From contig NZ_CP114978.1 of NCBI RefSeq assembly GCF_027498035.1, positions 806,001-870,000 on the forward strand: 64,000 nucleotides of DNA, given 5' to 3'. Below the pieces are notes generated by a model. The model made no database searches and was not told where the DNA came from. It worked only from the letters and a program-made list of their open reading frames with translations. Position 1 is the first letter of the stretch. Each line of letters begins with the position of its first letter. The position numbers and the translations under genes were made by a program. The DNA is from Pseudoxanthomonas sp. (GTDB lineage: Bacteria; Pseudomonadota; Gammaproteobacteria; Xanthomonadales; Xanthomonadaceae). Below, piece by piece: positions 7,444 to 16,807 of this stretch.

Positions 7444-9582
7444 TCAGAAGTCGAAGGTGACATTGAAGTTCAGCGTGCGCGGCAGGCCGACGGCGAGCTG
7501 GCCGCTGCCGGCCGCACTCCAGTAGCGCTTGTCGCTGAGGTTCTCGACGTTGAGCTTGAAGGTGGTTGGCACCCCATGCAGGCGCATGGCATAGGCGGCG
7601 CCGGCAATGTAGGTCGTGTAGCCCGGGATGCTGGCGCGGTTCTGGTCGTCGATCGGGCGCGAGGCCATCGCGAACGCACCAGTGCTCACCGACAGGCCTT
7701 CAAGGAACGGCACGCGATAGTTGAAGAACAGGCTCGCAGTGCGCTTGGGCGTGTTGTTGGGCGTGTTGCCTTCCAGGCTGGCAGTGGTCGCCTTGACGAT
7801 CTCCGCATCCAGCAGCATGCCGGTGACCACGGCCGACAGGTTCTCGGTCAGGTTGCCCTGCGCGGAGAACTCCAGGCCCTGGTAGCGCGCCTGGCCGTTG
7901 AGCGCATAGACGCCGCTGTCATCGGTATCGGCCGAGGCCTGGTCCAGGCGGAACACGGACGCCGACAGCAGCGTGCCGTTGTCCATGCGATAGCGCGCGC
8001 CGACCTCCTTCTGCCGACTGACCGCCGCGGGCAGCGCCTGGCCGGCATTGATCGCCGCGCTGGGCGCGGTACCGCCGGATTCCAGGCCTTCGACGTAGCT
8101 CGCGTAGATCGTGGCCTTGGGCGAGAGCTTGTAGGTCACGCTGAAGGACGGCGTGGTCGCGCTGGTATTGTAGGAATCGGCATTGAGCTGGCGCGTGCCG
8201 TAGCGCGCATAGCGCAGCGCGCCGATGACCTGCCATCGGTCACCCAGCTCCACCCGGTCCATGGCGTAAACGCCGCTGTCGCGGATGGTCTGCTCGTAGA
8301 ACGCGCGATCGCGCAGCGTGGTCTTCGAACCGGTCGGCGAGCGCGTCAGTGAGGTAATGGTCACTGCGTCGTACATGTTCTGCGCGGCGGTGTACATGTA
8401 AGTGTTGAAGCTGGGCTGGTAGAGCTTGTTGGCATCGGCACCGACCTGCAGGTGATGGATTGCCGGACCGGTGTGGAAGACGCCCTCGACGCTGCCGCGA
8501 TAGTTGGTGTTGGTGTATTCCTGGCCCTTCTGGTCGGCGCCGTAGACGGTGCCTTCGCCCGTGGTCTTGTTGTAGTTGTCGAAGATCCACAGCCAGCGAT
8601 CACGGCGGGTCACCGACTGGCCGGCGCTGAAGCGTGCCGTCCACAGGTCGCTCAACGCGTACTCACCACTGAGCAGGTGCGTGGTGGCATCGGACAGCGT
8701 GTCCTTGCCTTTCATCGACAGCAGCTTGCTGGCGTCCGGCAGGCTCGGCAGCGTGATCACGCCGTTGACCGCAGCCGGCGGGACGATGGCCGCCTGCTCG
8801 GTGATGCGCGCGCGGATGCGCTCCACGTCGTAATGCAGGCTCAGGCGGCTGTTGACGTCCCAGTCCAGCGCGGCGCTGGCCATCTTGCGGTAGCCGTTGT
8901 CGCCGTCGATGGGCAAGTGGATGTTCTGGTCCACGGCGTTGACGCGGATGCCGAACTGCTTTTCGCTGCCGAAGCGGCGGCCCACGTCCAGGTGCACCTG
9001 GGTCCCGCCCTGGTCGTCGGCCGACAGCGACACCGAGGTGATCGGCTTGACCGTCGCGCGCTTGGTGACCAGGTTGACCACGCCGCCCGGCGTGACAAAA
9101 CCGTAGTACAGGGCCGCGGCGCCCTTGAGCACTTCCACGCGCTCCTTGTCTTCCATCGGGATCGGCACATTGTTGTCGAACGGCAGCACCCCGTTGAACA
9201 GGTAGCTGGCGCGGTTGTCCAGGTTGATGCCACGGATGGAGAGCTGGTCGTAGGCCACCCCGCTCTGCTGCTGGCGGACCACGCCGGCCACGTTGCGCAG
9301 CGCGTCGTACAGCCCCGTCGCGCCCTGCGCGTCCAGCAGGTCGCGCGAAACCACGTTGATGTTGGCCGGCACGTCCAGCATGTCCATGCCGCGATACGGG
9401 CCAGTCTGGCTGTCGGGCACGGTGAAGCCGTTCTGGCGCAGGCCGACGACCTTCACCGCATCCAGGTCGGCCTGGGTGGGCATATCGGCGGCAGGAATGG
9501 CCGGCGTTTCGGATTCGGAGGCAAACGCAGGCAGCGCCGCAAGCAAGGCCAGCGGCAGCAGGCGGGGAACGAGTCGGGACAT
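7444..9582 (-). CDS. TonB-dependent siderophore receptor
   Basis: The start at 9582 (MSRLVPRLLPL) gives a signal peptide ending AFAS and a 712 aa outer-membrane receptor; the longer reading has no leader. A plug domain spans about residues 45-155 (LDVPANINVVSRDLLDAQG, LSIRGINLDNRAS, ERVEVLKGAAALYYG, PGGVVNLVTKR), followed by a beta-barrel ending in an aromatic residue (FNVTFDF). This motif set is typical of FhuA/FpvA-type siderophore receptors. A TonB-box-like DAVKVVG is near residue 40. A Fur-box-like sequence lies upstream (9636-9654), and the divergent gene is a PepSY/flavin reductase, so the unit imports and reduces ferric siderophore or haem iron. The ligand is unknown. Confidence 0.93.
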   Translation of the reverse strand: MSRLVPRLLPLALLAALPAFASESETPAIPAADMPTQADLDAVKVVGLRQNGFTVPDSQTGPYRGMDMLDVPANINVVSRDLLDAQGATGLYDALRNVAGVVRQQQSGVAYDQLSIRGINLDNRASYLFNGVLPFDNNVPIPMEDKERVEVLKGAAALYYGFVTPGGVVNLVTKRATVKPITSVSLSADDQGGTQVHLDVGRRFGSEKQFGIRVNAVDQNIHLPIDGDNGYRKMASAALDWDVNSRLSLHYDVERIRARITEQAAIVPPAAVNGVITLPSLPDASKLLSMKGKDTLSDATTHLLSGEYALSDLWTARFSAGQSVTRRDRWLWIFDNYNKTTGEGTVYGADQKGQEYTNTNYRGSVEGVFHTGPAIHHLQVGADANKLYQPSFNTYMYTAAQNMYDAVTITSLTRSPTGSKTTLRDRAFYEQTIRDSGVYAMDRVELGDRWQVIGALRYARYGTRQLNADSYNTSATTPSFSVTYKLSPKATIYASYVEGLESGGTAPSAAINAGQALPAAVSRQKEVGARYRMDNGTLLSASVFRLDQASADTDDSGVYALNGQARYQGLEFSAQGNLTENLSAVVTGMLLDAEIVKATTASLEGNTPNNTPKRTASLFFNYRVPFLEGLSVSTGAFAMASRPIDDQNRASIPGYTTYIAGAAYAMRLHGVPTTFKLNVENLSDKRYWSAAGSGQLAVGLPRTLNFNVTFDF

Positions 9583-9635
9583 GGAGAACCTGTGGTGTGG
9601 AGATGGGCACACCGCGCCGTTCTTCCGTGACATTA

Positions 9636-9654
9636 GATGCGAATGCGTCGCATT
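9636..9654. promoter_or_regulatory. Fur-box-like inverted repeat
   Basis: The 19-mer GATGCGAATGCGTCGCATT contains a perfect dyad, AATGCG-T-CGCATT (9642-9654), and matches most informative positions of the 19-base Fur consensus as I know it. It lies 54 bases upstream of the TonB receptor start and 99 bases before the divergent PepSY gene, so it could control both. Confidence 0.6.
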
Positions 9655-9753
9655 AGTCTAGAATGATGCACTGCCACAAACAATCGCCGACCACAGGCCG
9701 CCCGTGCATACCGACAGCTTTTCCACATTGAAAACGGCGCCCGGGTTTTCCCA

Positions 9754-12276
9754 GTGATCAAGAACATCCTGTTCCAGCTGCACTGGTTCCTCGGCATCAC
9801 CGCCGGCACTGTCCTGGCGCTCATGGGCATCACCGGCGCAACGCTATCGTTCGAGGACGAACTGGTGCGATGGACCACGCCGGCAACCGACACCATCGCC
9901 GCGCAGCAGCGCGCCGGCCTGGCGCCGCTGACGATGGAGCAGCTCGTCGTGAAACTGCGCCCGTCACCGAAGGCCGAGCTGACCCGCTTCAATCTCGACC
10001 CTGGCGGCGAGCGCCTTTCGAGCATGCGCTTCAAGGGCGTCGATGGCAGCGTGTACTTCGACCCCTACAGTGGCCAGGCATTGCCGGAACCCACTCTGGC
10101 GCCGGTGCTGCAGTTCATCGAAGACCTGCATCGGCGCCTGGTCGCCGGCGAGGCCGGCAAGCAGGTCACCGGTGCCTGCGTGATCGTGCTGGTGTTCTTC
10201 TGCCTGTCCGGGCTGTACCTGCGCTGGCCGCGTCGCTGGTGGTCGCTGCGCGAGTGGTGGCAGGTGCAGTGGCAGCGCAGCGGACGCAGCTTCCTGTGGA
10301 GCCTGCATTCGGTCGTCGGCACCTGGTGCCTGGTGTTCTATCTGCTGATCGCGCTCACCGGCCTGTACTGGTCGTACGACTGGTACCGGACCGGTTTCGT
10401 GGCGGTGCTCGGCGGTGAACCACGCAGCGAAGGCCGGCCGGCCGGAAAGCCGGCCAGGGGCATGGATCTGAGCGCCGTGCAGCACGCCATCGACCAGCTG
10501 CCTGGACTGCCGGGCCTGGCGTACGAACTGCGCTTCCCCAATCGTCCGGGCGCGCCCCTGACTGCGCGCTATCGCCAGGCCGATGCACCGCATCCGCGCG
10601 CATTCGACAGCGTGGACATTGATGCCGCCACCGGCCAGATCCTCAAGCGCACCCGCTATGCCGACCAGCCGCTGGGCAGGCAGCTGATCACCAGCGTGTT
10701 CGCACTGCACTCGGGCAGCTTCTTCGGCCTGCCCGGGCGCGTGCTGGTGATGCTGGCCAGCCTGTGCATGCCGCTGTTCCTTGTCACCGGCTGGATGTTG
10801 TACCTGGACCGGCGTCGAAAGAAACGGCAGGTGCGTGACTCGCGCGCCGGCCTCTCACCCGGACTGGTCAACGACGGCGCTGTAGGCACCCCATGGCTGG
10901 TGTCCTTCGCCAGCCAGAGCGGCTTCGCCGAGCAGCTGGCCTGGCTCACCGCCGGCCAGCTGCGTGCGGCCGGCCTGGCCGTGCAGGTCGAACCGATTGG
11001 CCACCTCGACGATGCACTGCTCTCCAGGACGCGCAATGCGCTGTTCGTCCTCAGCACCTTTGGCGATGGAGAAGCGCCAGACACCGCACGCGCCTTCGAA
11101 CGCAGGTTCCTGGACAAGCTGCATGCCTTGCCCGAACTGGGTTACGCGATGCTGGCGCTGGGCGACCGGCAGTACACGCGTTTCTGTGGATTTTCCCGGC
11201 GCGTGGAGACCTGGCTGCATGCACAAGGGGCGCGTCCCCTGTTCCCGCCGATCGAAGTCGACCGCGACGATGCGGAGGCACTCGCGGCCTGGCAACAGCA
11301 GCTGACCGGCATCACCGGCCTGCAGGCGCAGACGCCGCTCGTGCAGCAGATCCCCTGGCAGGCATGGACACTGCGCGAGCGCACCCAGCTCAATCCCGGC
11401 AGCGCAGCCGGTGAGATCTGGCATGTCGCCCTGGTCCCGCCCGACGGTGTGCACTGGAAAGCCGGCGACATCCTTCAGATCGCGCCCTGCAACAACGATG
11501 TACAGATCGCACAAGCGCTCGCATGCGCAGGCCTTGCACATGCCGAAGCCGTCCTGGTCGATGGCAGCCATCTCCCACTGGCACAGGCCCTGGCCACGCG
11601 CGCCCTGCCCCCACCCGGGCCAGGCGCGCAGCAGGTCGTCGATGCACAGGCGTGGCTTGATGCCCTTCCAGCCTTGCCGCACCGCGAATATTCAGTCGCC
11701 TCGATCAAGGAAGACGGTGCTGCGGAGCTGGTCGTGCGCCTGACCACCACGCCCGATGGACGCCATGGGCTTGGATCGGGCTGGTTGTGCCTGCATGCAG
11801 CACCTGGGACGGCGGTGCAGGCCCGGATTCGCAGCAACAACGGCTTCCATCGCCTGGAGGACCGCGCGCCGATGCTTTTGATCGGCAATGGCACCGGCAT
11901 CGCCGGCCTGCGCAGCCTGCTCAGGGAGGCGGACACCGCCGGCCATCACGGCCACTGGCTGATCTTCGGCGAGCGCACTGCAAGACACGACCACCTGTTC
12001 GCCGATGAGATGCAGCATTGGCAGCAGCAGGGGCACCTGGCCCGCGTCGACCTGGCGTTCTCGCGTGACCAGCCGGAACGGCGCTACGTGCAGCATCAAC
12101 TGGCCGAAGCCGCGACCGAGTTGGCGCAATGGGTGAACGCAGGCGCGTCGCTGTATGTCTGTGGCTCGCTGCTGGGCATGGCCGAAGAGGTCGACCACAC
12201 CCTGCGTACGGTCCTGGGCGACGACACCGTCGAGCAGCTGCTGGCATCCGCGCGCTATCGTCGGGACGTCTACTAG
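9754..12276 (+). CDS. PepSY-TM / flavodoxin / FNR fusion reductase
   Basis: 840 aa from a GTG start. The N-terminal 370 residues are a PepSY-associated membrane module with several spans (HWFLGITAGTVLALMGITGA, LWSLHSVVGTWCLVFYLL, a LASLCMPLFLVTGWMLYLD span). A flavodoxin domain follows (SQSGFAEQLA around residue 388; STFGDGEAPDTA). The last 300 residues are a ferredoxin-NADP reductase module (LLIGNGTGIAGLRSLLREA, WLIFGERTARHDHLF, YVCGSLLGMAEEV, ending YRRDVY). The order is that of membrane reductases that reduce ferric-siderophore iron with NADPH through FMN and FAD. It lies divergently from the siderophore receptor. The N terminus is close to the expected start for the family. Confidence 0.9.
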   Translation: MIKNILFQLHWFLGITAGTVLALMGITGATLSFEDELVRWTTPATDTIAAQQRAGLAPLTMEQLVVKLRPSPKAELTRFNLDPGGERLSSMRFKGVDGSVYFDPYSGQALPEPTLAPVLQFIEDLHRRLVAGEAGKQVTGACVIVLVFFCLSGLYLRWPRRWWSLREWWQVQWQRSGRSFLWSLHSVVGTWCLVFYLLIALTGLYWSYDWYRTGFVAVLGGEPRSEGRPAGKPARGMDLSAVQHAIDQLPGLPGLAYELRFPNRPGAPLTARYRQADAPHPRAFDSVDIDAATGQILKRTRYADQPLGRQLITSVFALHSGSFFGLPGRVLVMLASLCMPLFLVTGWMLYLDRRRKKRQVRDSRAGLSPGLVNDGAVGTPWLVSFASQSGFAEQLAWLTAGQLRAAGLAVQVEPIGHLDDALLSRTRNALFVLSTFGDGEAPDTARAFERRFLDKLHALPELGYAMLALGDRQYTRFCGFSRRVETWLHAQGARPLFPPIEVDRDDAEALAAWQQQLTGITGLQAQTPLVQQIPWQAWTLRERTQLNPGSAAGEIWHVALVPPDGVHWKAGDILQIAPCNNDVQIAQALACAGLAHAEAVLVDGSHLPLAQALATRALPPPGPGAQQVVDAQAWLDALPALPHREYSVASIKEDGAAELVVRLTTTPDGRHGLGSGWLCLHAAPGTAVQARIRSNNGFHRLEDRAPMLLIGNGTGIAGLRSLLREADTAGHHGHWLIFGERTARHDHLFADEMQHWQQQGHLARVDLAFSRDQPERRYVQHQLAEAATELAQWVNAGASLYVCGSLLGMAEEVDHTLRTVLGDDTVEQLLASARYRRDVY

Positions 12277-12340
12277 CGATACGCCGAACCGTGGGGGGAG
12301 AAGCTGGTCTTCGCTCTAGATCAACGACCGGGCATCCCCT

Positions 12341-13384
12341 TCAACCTCCCACCTGCACCGCAAGCGGGCTGCGCTCGCTGAACTGTCCGCGCCAGTAGGG
12401 GTAATACGGATACGGCGCATCCACCAGACTGGCCGCGTCCAGCCGCGCCAGCTGCCCGGCATCCAGCGACCAGCCGACCGCGCCGAGGTTGTCGCGCAAC
12501 TGCGCCTCGGTACGTGCGCCAATCAGGACCGTGCTCACCGTCGGCCGCTGCAGCAGCCAGTTGATCGCGATTTGCGGAATCGTATGGCCGGTTTCGCCGG
12601 CAATCGCATCAAGCACGTCAACGATGCCGAACAGGCGTTCGTCATCGACCGCAGGTCCGAACGCGGCGGTGTCGTGCAGCCTGCTCTGCTCCGGCAGCGC
12701 CTGGCCACGGCGCAGCTTGCCGGTCAGCCGGCCCCAACCGAGCGGACTCCAGACCACCGCGCCCACGCCCTGGTCGATGCCGAGCGGCATCAGCTCCCAT
12801 TCGTAGTCGCGGCCGGCCAGCGAATAGTAGGCCTGGTTGGCGACGAAGCGACTCCAGCCATGTGCGTCGGCGACCGACAACGACTTCATCAGCTGCCAGC
12901 CGGCGTAGTTCGATGCACCCAGGTAGCGCACCTTGCCGGCACGCACCAGGTCGTCGAGCGTGGACAAGGTCTCCTCCACCGGCGTCATCGCGTCGAAGGC
13001 ATGCAGCTGCAGCAGATCGATGTAGTCGGTGCGCAGGCGCTTGAGCGAAGCCTCTACCGCGCGCAGCAGGCGGAAGCGCGAAGCACCCGCATCGTTCGGC
13101 CCATCACCCAGGCGCAGGCCGGTCTTGGTGGAGAGCAGCACCTGATCACGGCGGCCCTGCAGCGCGGCGCCGAGGATCTCCTCCGACGCGCCATCGGAAT
13201 ACACGTCGGCGGTGTCGAACAGATTCAGGCCCGCGTCCAGGCACAGATCGACCATGCGCCGGGCCTGTTCGACGCCGGTATCGCCCCAGGCCGAAAACAG
13301 CGGTCCCTTGCCGCCGAAGGTGCCGGCACCGAAGCCGAGCACGGGGACTTTCAGGCCGGAACGGCCGAGGAAACGGGTGTCCAT
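12341..13384 (-). CDS. Aldo/keto reductase
   Basis: 347 aa from the ATG at 13384; upstream in-frame sequence overlaps the transporter gene and is rejected. The (beta/alpha)8 AKR fold shows the catalytic Asp57 and Tyr62 in FDTADVY, a Lys in LLSTKTGLRLG, and a His in DLLQLHAFD. NADP-binding SPLGWGRLTGKL and the C-terminal TVLIGARTEAQL are also present. The protein resembles the Tas/YajO-type short AKRs of bacteria. It ends near the transporter gene, 25 bases downstream of that gene's stop, so it is probably transcribed after it. The substrate is unknown. Confidence 0.92.
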   Translation of the reverse strand: MDTRFLGRSGLKVPVLGFGAGTFGGKGPLFSAWGDTGVEQARRMVDLCLDAGLNLFDTADVYSDGASEEILGAALQGRRDQVLLSTKTGLRLGDGPNDAGASRFRLLRAVEASLKRLRTDYIDLLQLHAFDAMTPVEETLSTLDDLVRAGKVRYLGASNYAGWQLMKSLSVADAHGWSRFVANQAYYSLAGRDYEWELMPLGIDQGVGAVVWSPLGWGRLTGKLRRGQALPEQSRLHDTAAFGPAVDDERLFGIVDVLDAIAGETGHTIPQIAINWLLQRPTVSTVLIGARTEAQLRDNLGAVGWSLDAGQLARLDAASLVDAPYPYYPYWRGQFSERSPLAVQVGG

Positions 13385-13409
13385 GGATATCTCGCAGTAG
13401 GAGGATCGA

Positions 13410-14654
13410 TCAGCCGGCCTGTGCACAGGCCGGCGCAACAGCACCGCGGCGTTCGGCCCGCACGCTGAGCAGCGCAATGACCAGCCCCACGCTCGTGATC
13501 AGCGCTGCGACCCAGGGTGTCGCCGGCAGGCCCAACGCACTGGCCACCACGACCCCACCGACCCATGCACCCAGCGCGTTGCCCAGGTTGAAGGCAGCGA
13601 TGTTGAGGCTGGAAGCCAGGTTCTGGCCCGCGCCCTGTGCCTGGTCCAGCACCCGCAGCTGCAGCGGCGCGACGGTGGCGAATGCAGCCACGCCGAGCAG
13701 GCCGACGAAGGCGATCATCGCGATCTGCGAATGCAGCACGAAGGTCATCAGCACCAGCACCACCGCAAGGGCGACCAGCGAGCCGATCAGCGTGGGCGTG
13801 GGGCGACGGTCGGCCAGACGACCACCAAGCAGGTTGCCGACGATCATGCCGACGCCGAACACCAGCAATACCGGCGACACCGCAGCCTGGCTGAAGCCAG
13901 TGACCTCCACCAGCAGCGGCTGGATGTAGGTGAATACCGCGAACACGCCCGCATAGCCCAGCACCGTCATTGCCAGCGCCAGCAGCACCTGCCTGCGGCC
14001 CAGCACCGCCACTTCCTCGCGCCAGTGCACGGCCCTGCCCGCGCCGGCCGAGGCCGGTACCCACCACGCGACCACGGCCAGGGCGATCACACCGATCGCG
14101 GCCACCGCCCAGAACGTCGCCCGCCAGCCGAAGTGCAGGCCCAGCCACGCACCGGCCGGCACCCCAAGCAGCGTGGCCACGGTCAGTCCGGCGAACATGA
14201 TCGAGATCGCCGACGCCTTGCGCTCGGCCGGCACCAGTGAGGTCGCCACCACCGCGCCGACACCGAAGAAGGTGCCGTGGGCCAGCGAGGTCAGTACGCG
14301 CGCGGCCATCAACATGGTGTAGTCCGGCGCCAACGCGCAAGCCAGGTTGCCCAGGGTGAAGATCGCCATCAGCGCGACCAGTACCGCTTTGCGCGGCAGC
14401 TTGGCGGTGGCAAGGGTCAGCACCGGGGCACCGACAAACACGCCCAGCGCGTAGCCGCTGATCAGCATGCCAGCGGCGGGAATGGAGACGCCGAGGTCAC
14501 TGGCCACCTGCTGCAACAGGCCCATCAGCACGAACTCGGTGGTGCCGATGCCGAATGCACCGATGGTCAGGGCATACAAGGCGGCGGGCATGCGCGATGC
14601 GGAAGTCGGAGGAGACACGGGGGACGCTCTGTCTGCAGAAGGAAGGGCGACCAT
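13410..14654 (-). CDS. MFS transporter, sugar-efflux/drug-efflux type
   Basis: About 414 aa, with twelve predicted membrane spans. The first span is ALYALTIGAFGIGTTEFVLM, a hallmark of the DHA1 subgroup that includes YdhP, AraJ and chloramphenicol exporters. The loop-2 region ATAKLPRKAVLV fits the conserved MFS motif A. ATG 14654 is taken as the start; an ATG at 14591 immediately before the first span is also plausible, and neither has a strong ribosome binding site. It lies divergently from a LysR gene (14721) and upstream of the aldo/keto reductase, so the LysR protein may control both. The exported compound is unknown. Confidence 0.88.
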   Translation of the reverse strand: MVALPSADRASPVSPPTSASRMPAALYALTIGAFGIGTTEFVLMGLLQQVASDLGVSIPAAGMLISGYALGVFVGAPVLTLATAKLPRKAVLVALMAIFTLGNLACALAPDYTMLMAARVLTSLAHGTFFGVGAVVATSLVPAERKASAISIMFAGLTVATLLGVPAGAWLGLHFGWRATFWAVAAIGVIALAVVAWWVPASAGAGRAVHWREEVAVLGRRQVLLALAMTVLGYAGVFAVFTYIQPLLVEVTGFSQAAVSPVLLVFGVGMIVGNLLGGRLADRRPTPTLIGSLVALAVVLVLMTFVLHSQIAMIAFVGLLGVAAFATVAPLQLRVLDQAQGAGQNLASSLNIAAFNLGNALGAWVGGVVVASALGLPATPWVAALITSVGLVIALLSVRAERRGAVAPACAQAG

Positions 14655-14720
14655 CCTGCGCATCCACGCTTGCCACTAAAACCACTATTATCCTGAATCA
14701 CTTTCAATTATTTATTGATA

Positions 14721-15647
14721 ATGGCCATGGACCGGATTGGCGACATCGCCCTGTTCCTGCGAGTGCTGGACCTGGGCTCCATCACCGCCGCAGCCCGCAG
14801 CCAGGACCTTTCGGTCGCCGTGGCCAGCCAGCGCCTCCAGCGCCTGGAACGCGACCTGGGCGTGCGCCTGTTCCACCGGACCACCCGCCGGCTACATCCC
14901 ACGGCCGAAGGCCAGGCTCTGGCCGAGCGCGGCCGCCCGCTGGTGGAAGAGTTCGAGGCGCTTGGCGAAGGGCTGCGCGAGCGTGCGGTCGGCGTCACCG
15001 GAACGCTGCGCGTGACCCTGTCCGCATCCTTCGGGCGGCAGTACGTCTCGCCGCTGCTTCCGGCGTTCCAGGCACTGCATCCACAGGTCAGCATCAGCGC
15101 GCATCTGAGCGACGATCTGGTCGACCTGGTGAAAGACGGATTCGACCTGGCCATCCGCATCGGTCCCATGGAGGATTCGGGCCTGGTGGCCCGGCCGATC
15201 GCCTCCAACCACCGCGTCCTGGTCGCCTCGCCCGATTACCTGCGCCGTCGCGGCGTGCCGCAGCACCCCGACGAGCTCTCGAACCACGACGGCATCCTGC
15301 TGATGGGCCGCACCGGGCGGCAGGACACCTGGCAACTGACCGCGCCCGACGGGGAAACGTTGCGGGTCCGCATGCGCAGCAGGTTCGAAAGCAATTTTGG
15401 CGAACTGCTCAGGGACGCCGTGGTGGCGGGCCAGGGCATTGCGCTGCACTCGCTCTGGCACGTGGCGGACGACCTGCGGGCAGGACGCCTGGAGGTCGTG
15501 CTGCCCGCGTATCCACCGCCTGTTTCGCAGATCAATGCCGTCACGCCGGCACGCCGCCTGCAACCACCGCGGGTCCAGGCGTTCGTCGACTTCCTGGCCG
15601 GGCGATTCATGGCTCCTCCGTGGGAGCATCAAGGCGATGCCATCTGA
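14721..15647 (+). CDS. LysR-family transcriptional regulator
   Basis: ATG 14721 (or 14727) gives 306-308 aa. The DNA-binding region has SITAAARSQDLSVAVASQRL (residues about 20-39) and the typical LFHRTTRRLHPTAEG. The effector domain starts near residue 90 with GTLRVTLSASFGR and contains FDLAIRIGPMEDSGL, characteristic of the CrgA-like subfamily. It is divergent from the MFS exporter with an AT-rich 66-base gap, so autoregulation and control of that exporter are likely. The ligand is not known. Confidence 0.92.
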   Translation: MAMDRIGDIALFLRVLDLGSITAAARSQDLSVAVASQRLQRLERDLGVRLFHRTTRRLHPTAEGQALAERGRPLVEEFEALGEGLRERAVGVTGTLRVTLSASFGRQYVSPLLPAFQALHPQVSISAHLSDDLVDLVKDGFDLAIRIGPMEDSGLVARPIASNHRVLVASPDYLRRRGVPQHPDELSNHDGILLMGRTGRQDTWQLTAPDGETLRVRMRSRFESNFGELLRDAVVAGQGIALHSLWHVADDLRAGRLEVVLPAYPPPVSQINAVTPARRLQPPRVQAFVDFLAGRFMAPPWEHQGDAI

Positions 15648-15816
15648 GACCAGCGACCTGGCCGATCACGCCGGGCAGTCGGCGATATCCCCCGCCTGAA
15701 TCGAGGCGGCCAACACGCGTGGCCTCGCAATGGTGGTCCATCCCAGGCCGGGCTTCCCCGCTACGGCCATGCTTCTGACGCAGACGCTTGCGGCAGCAAT
15801 CGCTCCATTGCCTGGC

Positions 15817-16807
15817 TCAGCGCCCCTTCTGTTCGATGGCCTCGATTGCCTCGGCGATGATGCCCATCGCAATCCCGTGTGGCGTTGAGCCGGCCACCCG
15901 TTGCCCCGCCGGCATCCGGAGCCTGCCCAGGTCCGCATCCTGCACACCCAGTGCCTGCAACGCTGCCAGGCGCCCCCTGCGCTTGCCACGACTGCCCAGC
16001 ACCCCGATGCAGGCGGCCTCCGATGCCAGGCCCGCCTGCATGATCTGCAGGTCGGCGCTCGCATCGTGCATGAGGCTGTAGATCGCCGTGCGGTCGTCAA
16101 AGCGAAGCGCTGCCAGCGCGGTGTCCAGGCGCCGCCGTTCGTAGTGCGACACAGGGAGCCCCGGCGGCGCGGCAACAGGCCCATCGGGTCGCACCACATG
16201 CAGGTCGATCCCGAACCGCGGCGCCAGTTCGACCAGCGCGAGTACCGCCGGGTCCGCGCCAAACACGACCAGCCTGGGCGGCACCTGATGGACCTGGAGG
16301 ACTTCGTCGCGCTCCGCTGCCTGGGCCGCACCCAGGTAGCGAACGCTGCCGGAACCGCGATGCAGCGCCATCCGCAGGGGAAGGCGAAGCTCGCGATGGT
16401 GCCAGCGACGGGCCAGGTAATCGCCCAGATCCGGCAGTGGCCTGACCAGGATGCCAATCCGTCCACCGCAGCTGAGCTGGATGTCCAGGATGGGACTGTC
16501 CTGCCCGTAGTCCAGATAGCGGGACTGGCCATCTGACGATGCAGGCCATGGCTTCCAGGGCTACGGCGGCTTCAACGCATCCGCCGGACACGTAACCGGC
16601 CACTCGTCCGTCGCTGCAGATCGCCATCTCACTGCCCACCGGACGGGGGGCAGATCCCTGCACGTCGATCAGCGTCGCCAAGGCGCACTGCAGGCCCTGC
16701 TGATGCCATTGGCCCAGGACTGGCAACAGGTCCGCAACCAGGCCGTAGCTGGGCCACTCCGGCCACGGGTTGGTGGTTGGGAAACTGGGCGCGAGCCGGG
16801 CGTTCAT
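15817..16807 (-). pseudogene. paoD: paoD: XdhC-family molybdopterin chaperone, frame-broken
   Basis: The N-terminal part reads from ATG 16807 (MNARLAPSFP) through GQCALATLIDVQGSAPRPVG-like sequence, GSEMAICSDGRVAGYVSGGC and EAMACIV. The expected continuation, DGQSRYLDYGQDSPILDIQL, is in the next frame, which runs to the stop at 15817 with SCGGRIGILVRPL and LGSRGKRRGRLAALQ. One extra base near 16534 restores a 329 aa protein, against about 318 aa for E. coli PaoD. This family inserts the molybdenum cofactor into PaoC. It is the last gene of the operon, its ATG overlapping the paoC stop (ATGA). The break could be real or a base-calling error. Confidence 0.8.
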
